The notes under the pieces were generated by a model, which saw only the letters and a list, made by a program, of their open reading frames with translations, ran no database searches and was not told the DNA's origin. Below, in pieces: positions 1 to 14,076 of a stretch of 64,000 nucleotides of DNA. The position numbers and the translations under genes are program-made. Each line of letters begins with the position of its first letter. Positions within the stretch are counted from its first letter, which is position 1. Source of the stretch: Numida meleagris (lineage: Eukaryota; Chordata; Aves; Galliformes; Numididae). The stretch covers positions 28,197,638-28,261,637 of the forward strand of contig NC_034414.1 of NCBI RefSeq assembly GCF_002078875.1. The letters run 5' to 3'.

Positions 1-629
1 CCCCCACGCCTGCACAGGCTGTTTGAAGTAAGAGCTGGGGCAGGATGCTTAACGTAATTGAGAGCCCTTCTGAAATACTGCAGTAGGGTGTGATTGTCTC
101 TGGAGTTGATCCTCTGTCCCACAGATTACTGGCTGGAGCTGCCTGGGGCAAATGTGGTGTTTTTGTGCTAAATCCAGCCCTGGGATGGAGAGCCTTGTTT
201 CTTTTCTTGTATTCTTCGTTTAAGCCCATGAGAGGCTATTTTAAAAAATCTCGTTAAGAGAATGCTCCATTTGCATGATTAAGTCCTAGAAGTCAATAAT
301 GCCAAGCAGAACATTAATTTTGCCTCCAGTGTGTATAGTTATAAAGTGATATTTAATTACACAATTACAAACTGTTTATCTGATAATCAAATGTACTCTC
401 AGCATCTTCCACACACAGAGCTTCATATGTGAAACATCTTGTCATATTTTTGCAGTCTGTTGTACTTCCACCAATTTAATTATCCTGATCCTGCCACATG
501 ACCTATGTCTAATTCTCTCTTAATTTTTACTGAGCCGCTGGTGTTCATGAGAAGATACTCCCTTTGCATTGATTGAGTTGCACTGGTGTGAACCAGGCAA
601 AATAAAATAAGGAGCTTGTCCTTAGTGCA

Positions 630-819
630 GGGGTTGTCAGCCTTCTTCAGTCTGTGGGCCTTTTGAAATATTCTAGGGGGATACATAAGCCCCTTTGCAA
701 AAGCTTCACTTAGTTTGCTTTATGGCGTGTAATGATCTTGTTTTTTCACAGTAGCCTTTCATGAATCCCTTAGGAGCAGCCTGCAGTCTGCCATCAAAAC
801 GGCAGGCTGAAAGCCACCA
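630..819. mobile_element. Probable short non-autonomous hAT element
   Basis: The left end CAGGGGTTGTCAGCC (630-644) resembles hAT/Charlie termini. The right end GGCTGAAAGCCACCA (805-819) is its inverted complement at 10 of 15 positions. The flanking octamers CCTTAGTG (622-629) and CTCTAGAC (820-827) match at 4 of 8 positions, including the central TAG, as for a decayed 8-bp target duplication. The 190-bp interior has no coding potential. Confidence 0.45.
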
Positions 820-1464
820 CTCTAGACTTTTTAGGCTAAACGTTCCTTTCCATGTCAGTGAGTGTGTGTTGTACCATTCACTGTCCATTAGCACTCCATT
901 TTAGAGGATGAAGCGTTTAACTTCAGAGCTATTTTAGCTGCAAAACTTAGGTGGCCTAAATATGCCTGCAGTGTTTCTCTCTTATTATGCACTGTTATAT
1001 TTAATTTCTAGTAGGTTGTGTAACAGCAATGTACTACACTCTTTTCTCATGAATGACTCCGAGAAGTTCTGTCTATAATATGCAAAGCAATTCCTTCTAC
1101 TGAGAGGTATTGCATTTATGGAAATAATATGGCTTTGTAGTATTTAAATAATACGTTGTGGTTATGTTGGTAATGTCCGTACCACATGTGAAAAGAGAAT
1201 TGTGGGTAAGTGTCTCTGTTGTGCCATGGAACAAAAATAATTGCCATCATCATGTTCTCCAAGATGTTGCCATTCAATTTTATCCATGTAGTAAATATGC
1301 CAGAGCACTAAGCTAAGAATGTAGATTTAAGCATTGCTTTCCTTACCAAAATCAAATCATGCTTTTTAGAGGGGTTATTTTTCAGTTAGCTCCATGCAAA
1401 CATCTTTCTATTGGTTTACTATTGCCATCATGAAATATGTGCCCTTCATAGTGTAACCAAATAA

Positions 1465-1650
1465 TAGAATCATAAAAGATTCTGAGTTGGAAGGTACCCA
1501 TGAGGACCATCAAGTCTAACTCCTGGCTCCTCACACTACCACCCAAAATCCAAACCCTGTGTCTTTGAGTGTTCTCCAAATGATTCTTGAACTCAGTGCT
1601 GCTCTCCAGGAAGCTTGTGGTGGTTTTGGCGTCTGCCACCACAATGGGGG
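1465..1650 (-). mobile_element. CR1 LINE 3' fragment, antisense
   Basis: It starts with the reversed CR1 tail (AATAGAATCATAAAAGATTC) and goes on with GAGTTGGAAGGTACCCATGA and ATCAAGTCTAACTCC, then CCAAACCCTGTGTCTTTGAG. This is the standard reversed order of a CR1 3' end. It is moderately diverged and 5'-truncated. Confidence 0.85.
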
Positions 1651-2619
1651 GAAGTTTATGGTCATTGTTACAATATGTTTTTTTAGTTGAGATGAAGATA
1701 TGCCTGGAAGCTGTGAAAACTTGAAAAGGAACAAAGCTAGAGGGCAGTGCTTCTGTTGTCTAGTTTGTGGCCATGCACTGAGCACACGCAGGCTGCTCTC
1801 TCTCAAAACCAGGCCGGGCCAGTTGTATTTTTATTGACTGAGGGATTGTCTGCAGACATTAGTTAAAGTCTGTTAAATCCTTGTGTGGCTGATCTCATTC
1901 CCTTGGTCTTGTGCTAGCCTAATTGCCTTTGCAGGAAGATTAAGCTGAACTGAACTGAGGTCATGTTCCTTCAGAGTGAGAGCGTTCACATGGGGTTTTC
2001 TCATGCCTTAAATGCACACTCCTAATTAACACAGCTAGTCTTTCTGGAGTGTCCCCAGGCAAGTGAATGCTTCCCGGTGTTGCTGGGCTGCAACTTCCTT
2101 GTGTGATGTCTGGAGCACATGCTCTTCCTCATGCTGAATCTGGAAGACAAGGGGAGCAGAAGTAATCTAAAAGTCCTCAAAGAAATTGGCAAATACCACC
2201 TGGAGCATCTGGGCGTCTGGGTCCTGGGGCACCTGGAAACACCTCTGAGATTTGGCATCAGTCAAAGTGACTGGCCGTGCAAACCATGGGGAACCCAGTG
2301 CAGATGCAGCCTGGAGTCAGTTCATCCTGATGCGGGTCTGTCCTGTTGCAACAAGCAACTGCTAGGGCAATGTGCACCGTCACTGGCAAAAACAGAAATG
2401 CTCCCTTTGTTACGTCTTCATTTGCCATAACTGAGTAGGCTAGTGTTAGATTGTGTTTTATACTGTGTTTTTGGTGTATGCTTTCTGTTGGGACTTTTTC
2501 CCAGCAGTGATAGAGTTGTGCTTCTTTTCCAGGTTTGGCCATATATGATGAACTAAGATTTGTCTCTATACAATTAACGGTGGTAGTTCATAGTGGAGTA
2601 GCACATGTAGTGGGGGGAA

Positions 2620-2708
2620 ACTGGCTTCCTCTCCTAGTCCTGCCTCTGATTTGCTGTGCACCATAGGGAAGTCACACTGCTGCTCCTTGTACAATGATGG
2701 TAATATAG
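2620..2708 (+). repeat. MIR-like SINE remnant
   Basis: The order CTAGTCCTGCCTCTGATTTG, GCTGTGCACC, GGGAAGTCAC, then ACAATGATGGTAATA follows the MIR core and 3' half. It is heavily decayed, as expected for this ancient amniote SINE. Confidence 0.55.
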
Positions 2709-4251
2709 AAGTCGTTACACTTTATATATTACGTCTCTTGCCCTGGATCTTGTCCCAAAATTCATATTCATACTCAAGATGGAGTATCTTGAGTGTCATG
2801 GCCCACACAAGGACTAAGCATCTTTTCCTTCTGGGGGCCAAGTAGATTCTTCAAATACATTCATTGAGCTATGCCTGAATAAAATGACCTGCTGCATTAC
2901 ACCTCTGGGTCTAATGTATTTATTTGTATATTGGAAGTATAGAAGAACATTTGCTTTCAGATGGAAGGAAAGATCTTTTATATTTTACTTCTAGAGCATT
3001 GCCAGCATAACAATCTCTGTACTGTATTTAAAAAAAATGTTTGAACCACCAAGTGGACTTGGTGGCTTTGTGAGAACCGGTCAACATGATGTTAGTTACG
3101 TGGCAGGGAAAGGTACGATGTGCCATGCACAGAACCATGGGGGATGTGATGTGTGCAGGACTAAAAAATAAATGTCCTTTCCCTTTCTCTACCAGTTTCA
3201 CAGCCTTAGTGTTATCCGTGGCCTGGTGCCTTTGTGAATCACCTCTGTTCACTCAGCCTGTGTGGATAAGCTGCTCTGTCTCCCAGAAACAACATAGCCA
3301 AAGGAAAATAGACTGGGACGCCTTCTGGTTAATGTAGTAGCGCCAGACTTCCCTGTGTAATTACAGGATCTTTATTATGGGGGAATGCAGAAAACGCCTT
3401 GCCTGACTCTCGGATCCTCAGCTGAGCTTGCAGAGGTGGTAGTTAAAATAAAAAAGTGATCTTTTGACTTGAAAACTGAGCCTGTTCCATATGGAGAGAG
3501 ACAAAAGGACAAGAAAAAACAAAAAGCCACCATCACCAATAAAACAACTGAAAAACAAATTACAGAGTTCTTCTAGTGCTAACCACGCTCTGGGGAGCTA
3601 AATATGTCTCCCTCAAACACTGAAAGCATCTAATTAACAAAGCCAGGCAGTCACTAAGGAGACCACCAACCATCTCCAAGCAAGACACGTGCATCTCACT
3701 GGCAGTGTTTGCAAGGTCACCCCTTTTCTTTCTTTCCCACTCCCCACCCCCAAAACTGACATAGCAGGGAGCATCTGCCATCCATTTCCCCCTGCCAGGC
3801 GATGACAGGAAAGGTGCGCTAGGAAGATGAGAAGCATGACTGATGGCAGCATAGCCTTGCTGAATTATTGCCTCTTGCGTGGGGAGCGGAGATTTGCTTT
3901 TGGGATGCTGGACTGTAATTCATCCATCTCTTTCTTTTAAAGGTGAACTGAAGAGCTTTGCACGCTGGAGAGAATTAACCAGTTTTTTTTCAGAGGGCAA
4001 GACAGTGTTTGTAAGCTTTAAGTTCAGATACATTTACTTATTGAAAACAAGGACTGGAAATCGCTTTCTTCTTTATTTCTTCTCTACCAAAGCCATTGAT
4101 TTTTGGTAGTTGCTTTTGTCTGGTCGGCAGCAGCCACTAAATGGGTGTCAGAAGGGGTTGCTGTATGCTGGTGTTGTTCTGCCCAAATACCATGTGTTTG
4201 CTCCTGCACTCAAGGTGTAGCTGTCCTGCAGTGAAGCTGCTGTCGCGTCTC

Positions 4252-4350
4252 ATTTGAGAGACATAGTTTAGTGGGCACAGTGGTGATTGGTCAGCGGTTG
4301 GACTAGATGATTTTAGTGGTGTTTTCCAACCTTAATGATTCTATGATTCG
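4252..4350 (+). mobile_element. CR1 LINE 3' end, sense
   Basis: GAGACATAGTTTAGTGGGCA, then GTTGGACTAGATGATTTTAG and CCAACCTTAATGATTCTATG form the extreme 3' end and tail of CR1. It is severely 5'-truncated (about 100 bp), as most CR1 copies are. Confidence 0.9.
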
Positions 4351-7300
4351 TTGAGATGGGATGGGGGCTGGTCTTCACAACTCCAGTATAGACCTTTAGA
4401 TCTGTTTTATCTAGAGACATTATGGAAATACAAGCAAGTTACACGCATACAGAAAACCTGTTTCTGTTTTATCAGAAAACATGAAAATGTCTATCTGTGG
4501 CAAGATTTGGCGTAAATAATGGAATTTTTCCTGAAATCTAGTCTTTTGTTACGAGTTATTCCAGGGTAACTGGTGTTTAATATCTGGAAACATCTATTTC
4601 TGCTGGCATGAAAAATCCCAAGCAGTGATGGGGCTCTTCAAGTATCCCAGCCCCAGTGTTTTGCCCCTCCACATAGCCATCCCACCTGGGTCTGGAGGCA
4701 GCAGGGCAGAGATCTGCCTTGGGCTCAGTCTTGAGCCCTAGAAGCGAGCCCTTTAGGCACCCTAGACAAGTGAGGAGAGCATGAAATCCTGGCATAGGTA
4801 AGGAGTTAGGCAGCAAGTGAAAAGCACCTTTTAAAACAAAGGTTGCATTTGAAAGGGTGTTTAGAAAGCTCAAGGCCTGCCTGGTGGTCATGGTGGAGTT
4901 TGGCTGTGGCCCTGGTGTTAGCTCCCTTGGAGAATGCTCAGAGTAGTCAGTCTCACCATGGTTTACTTTGGGTTTTAAATTTCCATTTGACAGGAAGATC
5001 TCTGTAAGACAGTATCCCAGCACCGTGGTGCATCTTGGCTGCTTATAGGGATGCTTGTGCCTTGCAGAGAGGGAACAGCAGTGCTGATGCCATTTCTGAA
5101 TTCTGATGGGGTCTTCTATGGTTTGTACGAGGGCTTGTGGGTCATGGTGACCACTGGGAAACTGCTCACCCTAGGAGATGACTGCAGGGAGAAGAAGCAG
5201 AGTATAACGCAGACTGTGAGGAAGCAGGTGGGATATCAGTAGCCAGAAGTTACGCTTAGGCAAATCAGCAATTCTTGATTGGCTTCACTGGGCCTGCAGC
5301 CACAAGGAGGGAGCCTGCCTTGCAGTCTGCACTAGAGGGGCCACTGTGCACTTTAGTAACAACGTTTAGTGCCCTTACTGACCTAACACCCTGTTTTGTA
5401 TTTGAAACTCTAAGGCAAGGTATCAGTTTTGTGAAGTTAAACCGTGGTGCCCTGCAGACGAGAGAACAGGACTGAAGCTTCCAGGGCTTTTCTCTGCTAC
5501 AAACCCTCCTCTCCATTTTCAAGCATTAGGAAGGAGGAGGAAGGGTTTCTCTCACTTCTTCTTAGGTTAAAAAACTGCAGTGTCATTACACTATATGTGC
5601 CATTTGTCCAGGGAGAACGTTGGTGAGTGGACACAAGGGGCTCAACTGGGTGCTGCTGCTGATGGGGATCTGGGCGGGGAGTGTGGTTCCTGGGGAATTT
5701 CAGTGCCCTGGTGAGTTTTGGAGTGATTTCTGCTTGTAAGCAGTGTTGTGCTCATCCATAAATTCCCTTGCAGGAGCAATGGTGTGGAGCTGCAAGGGCT
5801 TTGTGAAGGGAGGAAAGAAGCCACAAATCCTGTGGAGTGCCAGCCCTCAGGCAGGGAGACCTAATCTCATGTTCTTCCTCTGAACGTCTTCTCTGGATCC
5901 CAGGGACTGGTGTTCAGCTCTGCTGGACCTGAGCAAAAGGCTCCCACAGAGGAATATGCACATTACCTATGCTTGCAGAGCACACGTATGTGGTGGCTTG
6001 GGGATCATTCAGTCTCTCTCAGAGCTGTCCCCAGTAGAGCAGGCAGTGAAGTGCCTAGGCAGGAGTGAGGGAACTTTAGTTTATTGGCTATTGCCCTGGG
6101 CTGAGGTGTGGTGATGGGAGTTGGGTGGTGGAAGAGCTCTGGCACTGCTGGATCTTGACCCCTTGTCTTGAGCATCTCCTTATCCATGCAGGTGCCCTTC
6201 CACTCGTGTTTTACAAACTCAGAGCCTAATGCTCCCTCTGTTTAACTTTTCTGTCCTGTGGGGGTGCTGTGTGAGCGTGGGCCGACATTTCCCCTTTCAG
6301 GGAATGAATTGCTCACTGCCATTTGGGGTGATATGTCCCAGAGAACAGCATCCCCCACGAGTCTGCCTGGGGTTGATTGAAGCACAGCCTGGCTCCAAGG
6401 CTCCCCCGGATCTTTCTGTCTCTTTTGTTTTTATTGCAGTAATAAATCTCCCAGGATCTCTCTAGCTGGAAGGGTGGGAGGGATGGAGAGAGGAGATTTC
6501 CCGTCTAGTGCATTGCAGGCTTTTATTGACTGTCAGGAGTGGCAGTAAATCTGCAGCGGGAGGTGTGCCCGGCATCGGTGAGCAGAGCACCTCCAGCAGC
6601 TGAGGCTGGATAGGAGATGTGAGGGAGCTGTAATGGCTCTGTCCTGTGGCTGCAGTCAATCTTGAGGGTGGGACTGTCATAAAAACTTCTACCTCTGCTT
6701 TGTTCGACCTGCTTGCTGGTTCATGCTACTTGTAAGATCCTTTGCAAGCTTCTCTGTATAATCCATATTCGCCAGGGCTTTCCAACTGGAGATCACTCTG
6801 GGATTTGCCAGCCTGGTGTGCAGGTCTGTCTCTGTCTTGCTGCTGTTATTGCAGAGCTGGGGATCCAGACTGGCCCCCGCAGAACTGGTGCGTTTCAAGG
6901 CAGAGGTGGGTGTACATCCTCAGTGCAGCTGAGCAAGATGGGTCATCTGATTCTCCAGGGCTATGGTTAGTGTGCCTTTGATGGAAGAAAAACCAACCCT
7001 GAAATGTTCTGGCCGGCATTGTTGCAATATACGGAAGCCTGGCTTCTGGGATGTTTCCAGATAGCTGCTTCACTATAGCCAATATTCTTCATCTCCAGCC
7101 CCCAAGCCCGATCTATCTTTGTATTTAAGCTTACTCATTTTTGCCTGCTATACATTTCTTAGCTGTGTTTCTCGCAGCAGTGCGTATGGCGGAGGGGCTG
7201 GTGGGTGGGCGGTATGTTCCCTGCACAGCCCAGCAGGGTGCCCCCGAGAGCCCTGCACTGCAGCTGGGGCAGCTCGGGCTGCAGCTGTCAGAAGTGCTGG

Positions 7301-9344
7301 GGCTGCTGGGATGGCCATGAAATCACAGCTCTAGTCCTGCTCTGGGGGGGCAATTAAATGCCAGAACAGATAGCCTGCAGTGCCCGTATGATCTCTGTCG
7401 TTGGAGGATTTAAACAATAGATTGGATGACTGTGAGGAATGGCAAAGGTAAAATAAAAATCACAGATAAAATAAATAAGCTCTGAGCGTAGGCATCAGCA
7501 GTCCTTCCCAGCAGCTTTCAGAGGGAGCACATTGTATGGTTTTGTAGTAAGTACTTAATACCCACCAAAACACTGCAAATAGTATTTGAAATACTTATGA
7601 GTAGCTTTTTCCACAAAAGCTATTAAGCAGTAAATCTAACAGGGTTCTCTTTGCTTATCTGCCCTGTTCATCATATTTAAATGCAGAGCTGCAGTGTAAC
7701 ACTTGGTCTTCTTAACTTTCACATACACATGTGTAGCTACATCCCCCTCTGATTTTAATTTCAGAGATGCTTTCTCAGACTCCTCAGTAAGAGTGTGACA
7801 CAGGATGTATGTCACCTGGATTCCTCTAGCTTGGGAAGAATGACAATGCCTCTTCTCTTTTATGTTTCCCTCAGCACAGCAGAACTGTGTCAACAAGCTC
7901 AAGTGTGGGGATCCTTACAGCTAGCAGCATCCTGCTGTTAGAAAAAGGCTAGGGTGTTGTCCTTAGATGCTGGTAATTCATAAAACCTCTAGCCTGCAGT
8001 CCAGGTCAGACAGAGGTCTGCCTCTTTCTTGGATCTCTGAATGATGTCACTTTTCCCCTCTGTTAGTCCAGCCATCTAGATATGAGTTTCCATTTATTTG
8101 CTTCTATAAGCCCTTCCTTGCTCTGTTTTAAAGGGAGAGCAAATGTCACTCAGCATGTGGCCTCTTCAGTACTGACAACCACTTCTTCCTCTGGTATTCA
8201 AATGAGCAGTGGAGGCAAAATGTTGCTCTAGCAAAAGGGCTCTCTGTCACTTAGCTGGAATACCCAGCTTTTATAACTTGGGGCATGAAAGGTATTGATG
8301 TGGCTTGTTTCTCATCCTTCTGTCTCTAACTGACCTCAATAACCACCTTAAGGAACCTTTCAGGACATGGTTCTGCAGCCATAATGAAGCATCCTTGTGG
8401 TCTGGCTCCCCATCATTGAACACAAGAGACCCACACAGAGGTCTGTATCCCCTCTCTTGTTTCTTCTGCCACATAGATAAATCCTGTACCATGAGGCCTG
8501 TTTGCAGTCTCCACACCTCAAGGGGATATTTCTGCATCTCTTGTGAAGTTTAGATACTTATAGTAATTCAGCTAGAAGCAGGAGTATCTTTTCACATTAG
8601 ATTTCAGCACACTGACTATGTTCTTGGCCAAGATCTGGCAGTTTGTTGGCAAGAGAAAATGAGAAGTAGGGGGGGAAATGTAAAAAAAAATGTCAGATTT
8701 TTAACAATGTTCTAAAACTGGTGATGCTACAAAAATGGCCATGGTTCTCAGCTCTGTGAAAACAATTCTCATATCCTTAATTCATAGCCTGTCTCATCTG
8801 AACGCTGGGGCCAAATGGCTTGGCAGGGGAGGTGATTGAAAGCATCTCTACTACCACGCACACAACATAGTGCTCTACAGTTTTGAGGTCAAGTTGGGTA
8901 AGCAAAGGGTTTTTCTTCTCCCAACTAGCCAGCTCTCAAATTAGCCTTGCTGCTCATCCTCTGTTGGCTCTGGTGTTTATGGAGGAGAATGCCACTGCTC
9001 TGCTGTGGTAGCTGACCGTCAGCAGTCCCCATTATTGCCTGCTTTTACTTGGAAGAGATTTCTCTTTTTCCTGGCACCAGCCCGCCTTCCAACAGCTGCA
9101 GCCAATGCAGTGTGCTGTTACAGGAGAGTGCAGACAGGCAAGGAGATGGGCAATCTCACTTTGTGGAGTGAGGTAAGGTTGGCCAACATCTACAAAGCTC
9201 AAGAGATGATTTATCTGGAGAGGAGAATCCTCCTTTTGCAGTCCCAAGATAAGCACAATGACTGTTGCGCATACAGTTGAGAAACATGGGCATAATATGA
9301 TCTAAAAGATGCTCTATGCAACTTCATCTCAGCCTAAGGCAGAG

Positions 9345-9810
9345 CCACTTGCATCCATGTCATTTCTGACAGATGTTTTCCCAGCCTGTTCTTATAGGTC
9401 TCTTGGTGCAGAGATATCTACAATATCCCTAGGCAATCTCTTGTAGGCCTTCACTGTCCTAACCCCCTAAGAAGATGAAGCTAATTCTTAAAATAAATTG
9501 ACCTTGCTCCAACTCCAGCCTCATATCTGAGGATGTGGAAAATACATTTTTCCCACATCCATTCTTCCCTCTTTCTTTCTGGATAAAGCTTTTGTATCCT
9601 CAAATGTTATGCCTGAAAGTTGCACTTCCCCTTCTATATTCTCCTAGTCTACAAGGTAATCCCAGTTTCTTTAACCTTTCCTCAAGTAAACCGGCCCTCC
9701 TCATCCTCCAGTTGTTCTCTCTGCTCTTCTGTGCACTCTTTCCATTTGCTGCGTGCAGAAGCCTGAGCTGGACACCACACTCCAGCTGGGGCCTTTTCAG
9801 TGTAAGGTGG
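9345..9810 (-). mobile_element. Ancient CR1/L3-type LINE fragment, antisense
   Basis: Decayed blocks occur in the right reversed order: CAGATGTTTTCCCAGCCTGT, AGGCAATCTCTTGTAGGCCT, CTTTAACCTTTCCTCAAG, then GAGCTGGACACCACACTCCA and GCTGGGGCC. They match the reversed 3' part of the CR1 reverse-transcriptase ORF and UTR. Divergence is clearly higher than in the other CR1 copies here. The open frame on the + strand across it is not a gene. Confidence 0.6.
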
Positions 9811-12800
9811 TATGAAGAACTTCATTGGTCCCAGGATAGCTGGTCTGTGCCCATCTCTGCCATCTGCTCTAGGTCCTGTCAGCCCTCACTGGTCCAGGCA
9901 CTGGAGGAGATTGTTCTTTCCAACCCTTATTTCTGCCTCTTTTCCTAGTCAATTAAAAGTAGGTCTTGTCTATCTCTGCAGTTATCAGTGCAGTCAGCAA
10001 AACTTTCCATTAGAAGCTGAAGGCATGCTCCCTGTGTCTGCTTTCCTACTCTTATGCCTTCCTCTCAGTTTTGTGCTGCTGCAAGTCCTCTATGTCCTCT
10101 CTTCTGGCTTCACGATGCTCTGCAGGACATCTGTTTTCATGCCGGGGTGCACCGGTGCTGCGCACAAACCCTCATGCCTAAGGACCATTCATATCCCACA
10201 CCCTGCCCGTGAGACTGTGTATCATACTTTGTATGTACTTTGTAATATGCACTCTACTTGAGTTCAGCCTGAGCTGAGCTGCCAAGAGACACTGCTGGGC
10301 TGGGCACGGGACATTTGAACAACCCCTCAGAAATCCTATGAGGAAAGGAGCAGGAGTTGAGTCTTTTCCCTTTTGGTCACCTAGTGAGGTGATGGGCTGG
10401 CTATTTCTTGAAGAAGTCTCTACCAGTGCCAGGTCTGGCTCTGGTATTGTGCAATGTGGATGAGCAGGTGGCTGAAGAGACTGGAGAGAGAGTAAGGACT
10501 GTTAGGAAAGGAGCTGGGGAGAAGAGATTTTCTTTCTCAAACCAAATGGGTTAGATCTGCCTGCGGTCTGAAGATAACTAGAAGAAAGAGAATATTGAAA
10601 AGGGACAGGTAAGGTGGGTACTGTCAGATAATGGCACCACAATAGCAAAGTAGTGACAGGTGGGGCTGCAGCAGAGCAAGTTGGAGCTGCTGGGAGCTTC
10701 TGCTGTAGTGCAGAAGGCCTTTGCTTCTATTTGAAAACAATATTTCTATGAATTAAATATTCTTGGAATAAGAATAGAATCAGCAGTTGTACAAATCAGG
10801 ATGGAAGGATTCCACAGGCTTCAAGATATGAGCTGCATGCTGGTCAGGGCCAGGAGAAAGCAAAGACAATCTGAGACCTCTAATGCAGATAGGCACAAAG
10901 CAGGCACCATGCCCAAAGCAGCTGGAGGCGCTGACTGCTGAAATGTAGAGGTAGAACAACGCATCACCTTCTTGATGTGGCAGATGTCCGTTACACTGTT
11001 GTGGGATGCAGGGTGAGAACAGGGACACTTTCCAGGAATTAAATCCTAGCTGGCTTTTCCTCGTGGAAATGCAGGTACAACTGGGAGTGACAACGGCTGA
11101 TGAAGAGGTAGAGTACCTATGGTGCCTTCTCTCTCTGCCCTTTTGAAGATCTCAGGGGGCACTTCTAGGAGACATTACTTTAACAACAAATCTGAGATCT
11201 CAAAATTGTTTCTACTCTCTGAGACATAGGAAAGCACACAAAGCGTCATTGTGGCTATATAAAGGGCTGCTTCCATGACTGTCTTCTAAAATGTCACTCT
11301 TAGAGATTGGTTTAATGTTTGCCTTACACAGCAGTTTTAGAATTACTTATTTTTACCAACATGTCTTTGTTATGCTCAGCATGTCTATAGCCTCTTTGAA
11401 GCTTGCTCTTTTTCCTGGGATGTCACAGTTGTTTATCATATGTAAGATGGACCCTACACTGGTCATCAGCTATCATTTGCATCTGTAATGGGTCTGAGTA
11501 GTAGTCAGCAACTTAAAGATGAAAATTCCCTAAGTCTGCAGTCAACCCTCTGAATGAACCTGGTCCTGGAAGTTCTGAGCACATTCCATTGTCCTAGTTG
11601 TTGTGGTGAGATCTTACATGGTGAATGCCTAAAGTCTGATGGAGATGATACACCCTCTCGTATGGCAGCGGTGATGGCACCAGTCCTCAGGTCCAGGACA
11701 GACCATGTACTTCTGAGGTTTGGATGCACCCACTCAAACAGTTGTTGTGTGCAAAAGAGACACTGATGCCACTGAAATGGTTCGCTGGCACCCAGGTGAG
11801 CCCTGGGGATGCTCTTTTCTCCCTTGGGAATTCTGGCTTGGCTCACAAAGTTTTCGTGGCACCATTCAGGTGTACACATTACTCCCAGCCTGCTGCTGCA
11901 AACCTGAGAGCTTCCCTGCCTCCTGGAGGTGTGTTAATCACAGTACAGATACACGTGTGGTACTTAGGCCACCAACACTGTGGAGAATGCAGTGGGAAAG
12001 GAATTTCATTCACTGCCAGGAAACTGCACAGCTAGACACAGCCTTTTTAATCTTCTATGTAACTTGAAATGGAACCTTTCATTCCTCTCTGAAATATCTT
12101 CACTGGCCATTGAGCTCCTTCCCCCTCCTGCATCCACTGCATTTTTGTGTAGAGCAGTTTTCGTACCGAGACATCTCCTGTGCCTGCTTTCCTCAATGGA
12201 CACTGATGTGACACGCAGAGCTGAGCTGTCAGAGCTCTGGGGTGTTTTTTTCCTCCTCCCTGTGATGAGCTGTGACACGCAGCTTCCCAGCTCCACAGGC
12301 CACTTCTCGACGCTTTTGTTAACATTACATTGTGAATGCAGCAGGAGGCCAAGAGCAACACACGGTGGCTAGAGGTTTGCCCAGGGCACGGGGCATTGTG
12401 CACAATAGCATTTTTCAGCTTTACATGAAGAATCAGTAAGGTAGCATTGCAGAATATTCCTGTTCCTTTATGCTCTTTCTTCCCCAGTTCTTCTGGAATT
12501 TTTTCCTGTTATTCTACATCATCCCAGCCATTTTCTTTTCCCTCTGCTCCTCTTCTGTCTGGCTCAGGAGAGCATTTCATGGGCTCTTTGGGGCAGACTT
12601 ACATCCCTTGGTGATGCAAATGAGGCAAAGCATTACTGGTGAGCAGCATAAATGAAATGATCCCAGCAGGCTTATTTCCATGGAACAAAATAACACTGAA
12701 AATGATAAAGGAGCCAAAGAGGTATGAGTAGAGCTTCTCTGTTAAATCTTGTTCAACGGCAGTTACAACAAACAAATGCTCACCTGTGCCCCACGCAAGG

Positions 12801-13823
12801 GCTAGCTGTGCCCTCAGCAGTTATACTAAGGGGGTGTTTGCGTGGCTTTGGCTGTGTGGATTTTGCTCCACATTAAAGATGGGGCAGTTTATGCTCTGTA
12901 CGTATAGTTCTGCAAACCTTCCCCAGACTCCTTTGAAAAGTGACAGCTGTGCACTGGCACAATTGGTCCAGCAGGCAAAACGTGTAATCTCTTAGGGGAG
13001 ACGTTGCTGGAGGTGAGGTGAGGTCTGGCAGGGAGATCTTGAGTCTGTTGGTACCAGCAATCAATCCCAGTCATGCATCAGGCCTGGAGCTGCTGCAAGC
13101 AGGAGGTAGCATTGTGTTCTGCACTAGCTGGAAGTCCCAGCCTCTGTGTTTTGCTTTCCTTGGGCTGCAGGCAAGGTCAGAAGGTGCTGGGGGTGCCCTG
13201 GTTGGTGGGAGGCATGGGAAGCGTGGTCCTTGGGAATACACTGGCTTTGGCAGAGCAGGAGAGAGGGGGATGTGGAGCCAGGGGTGGGAGCAGATGGAGG
13301 AGCAGGCTGTGGTGCCAGCTCCCCCGTGCTGCCTTGGCCTGGTCCCAGAGAAAAGAAACCCCCTTTTTAAAAATTTTTTTTGGTTGAATAAAAGGCCGAT
13401 TCCTACATTTTCCAAAACTCCATGCATTTTAACTCTGCTCTAGATGCTGTAATATTGAACATGCATTGCAAAATATCAGTTCTTGTCTAGCACATGCCCG
13501 GGCAGGGAAGCTGACTGGAAATCCTCAGAGAGATTACACTGATCTCACAAACAGTGGAGCATGGAATAGAATAACTTTAAATATTAATGCAAATTTAACC
13601 TTAACTGTGTCTTTGTTGCTGGTGGGAGGTGCTGCTGCAACACTGCCAACAAGTTGAAATCCTCTCAGACTTCCTAGTCCTATAAAATGGAGATGGAAAG
13701 GACAAAGCAGATGCTTTGCTCTGCTCTTGCGCAGACTGGTGGGAGGTCTGTGGCCATGGGGCAGCCAGCCTATCCTGGCAATTCTTTGAACAATATGACA
13801 GATTTGGGAAAAAAAAAAGAAAA

Positions 13824-14076
13824 GAAAACAACAAGGCAAAACCCACCTTGTAGTGGTCACTGCTTTCTTTCCACATTAGAGCAAAAAATAGCTGTAAAAA
13901 AAAAAAAAAAAGAAAGAAAGAAAACAACAAGGCAAAATCCACCTTGTAGTGGTCTCTGCTTTTTTTCCACATTAGAGCAAAAAATAGCTGTAAAAAAAAA
14001 AAAAGAAAACAACAAGGCAAAACCCACCTTGTAGGGATTGCTGGTTTTTTTCCACATTAGAGGAAAAAATAGCTAT
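13824..14076. repeat. Three-copy tandem repeat, unit about 85-96 bp
   Basis: Units start with GAAAACAACAAGGCAAAA at 13824, 13920 and 14005, and each contains CCACCTTGTAG, TTTCCACATTAGAG and AAAAAATAGCT. Units 1 and 2 differ in length mainly by the A-run that closes them (and a GAAA microsatellite in unit 1); unit 3 ends without the A-run. Third-unit divergence is greater (GGATTGCTGG for GGTCTCTGCT). Confidence 0.93.
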
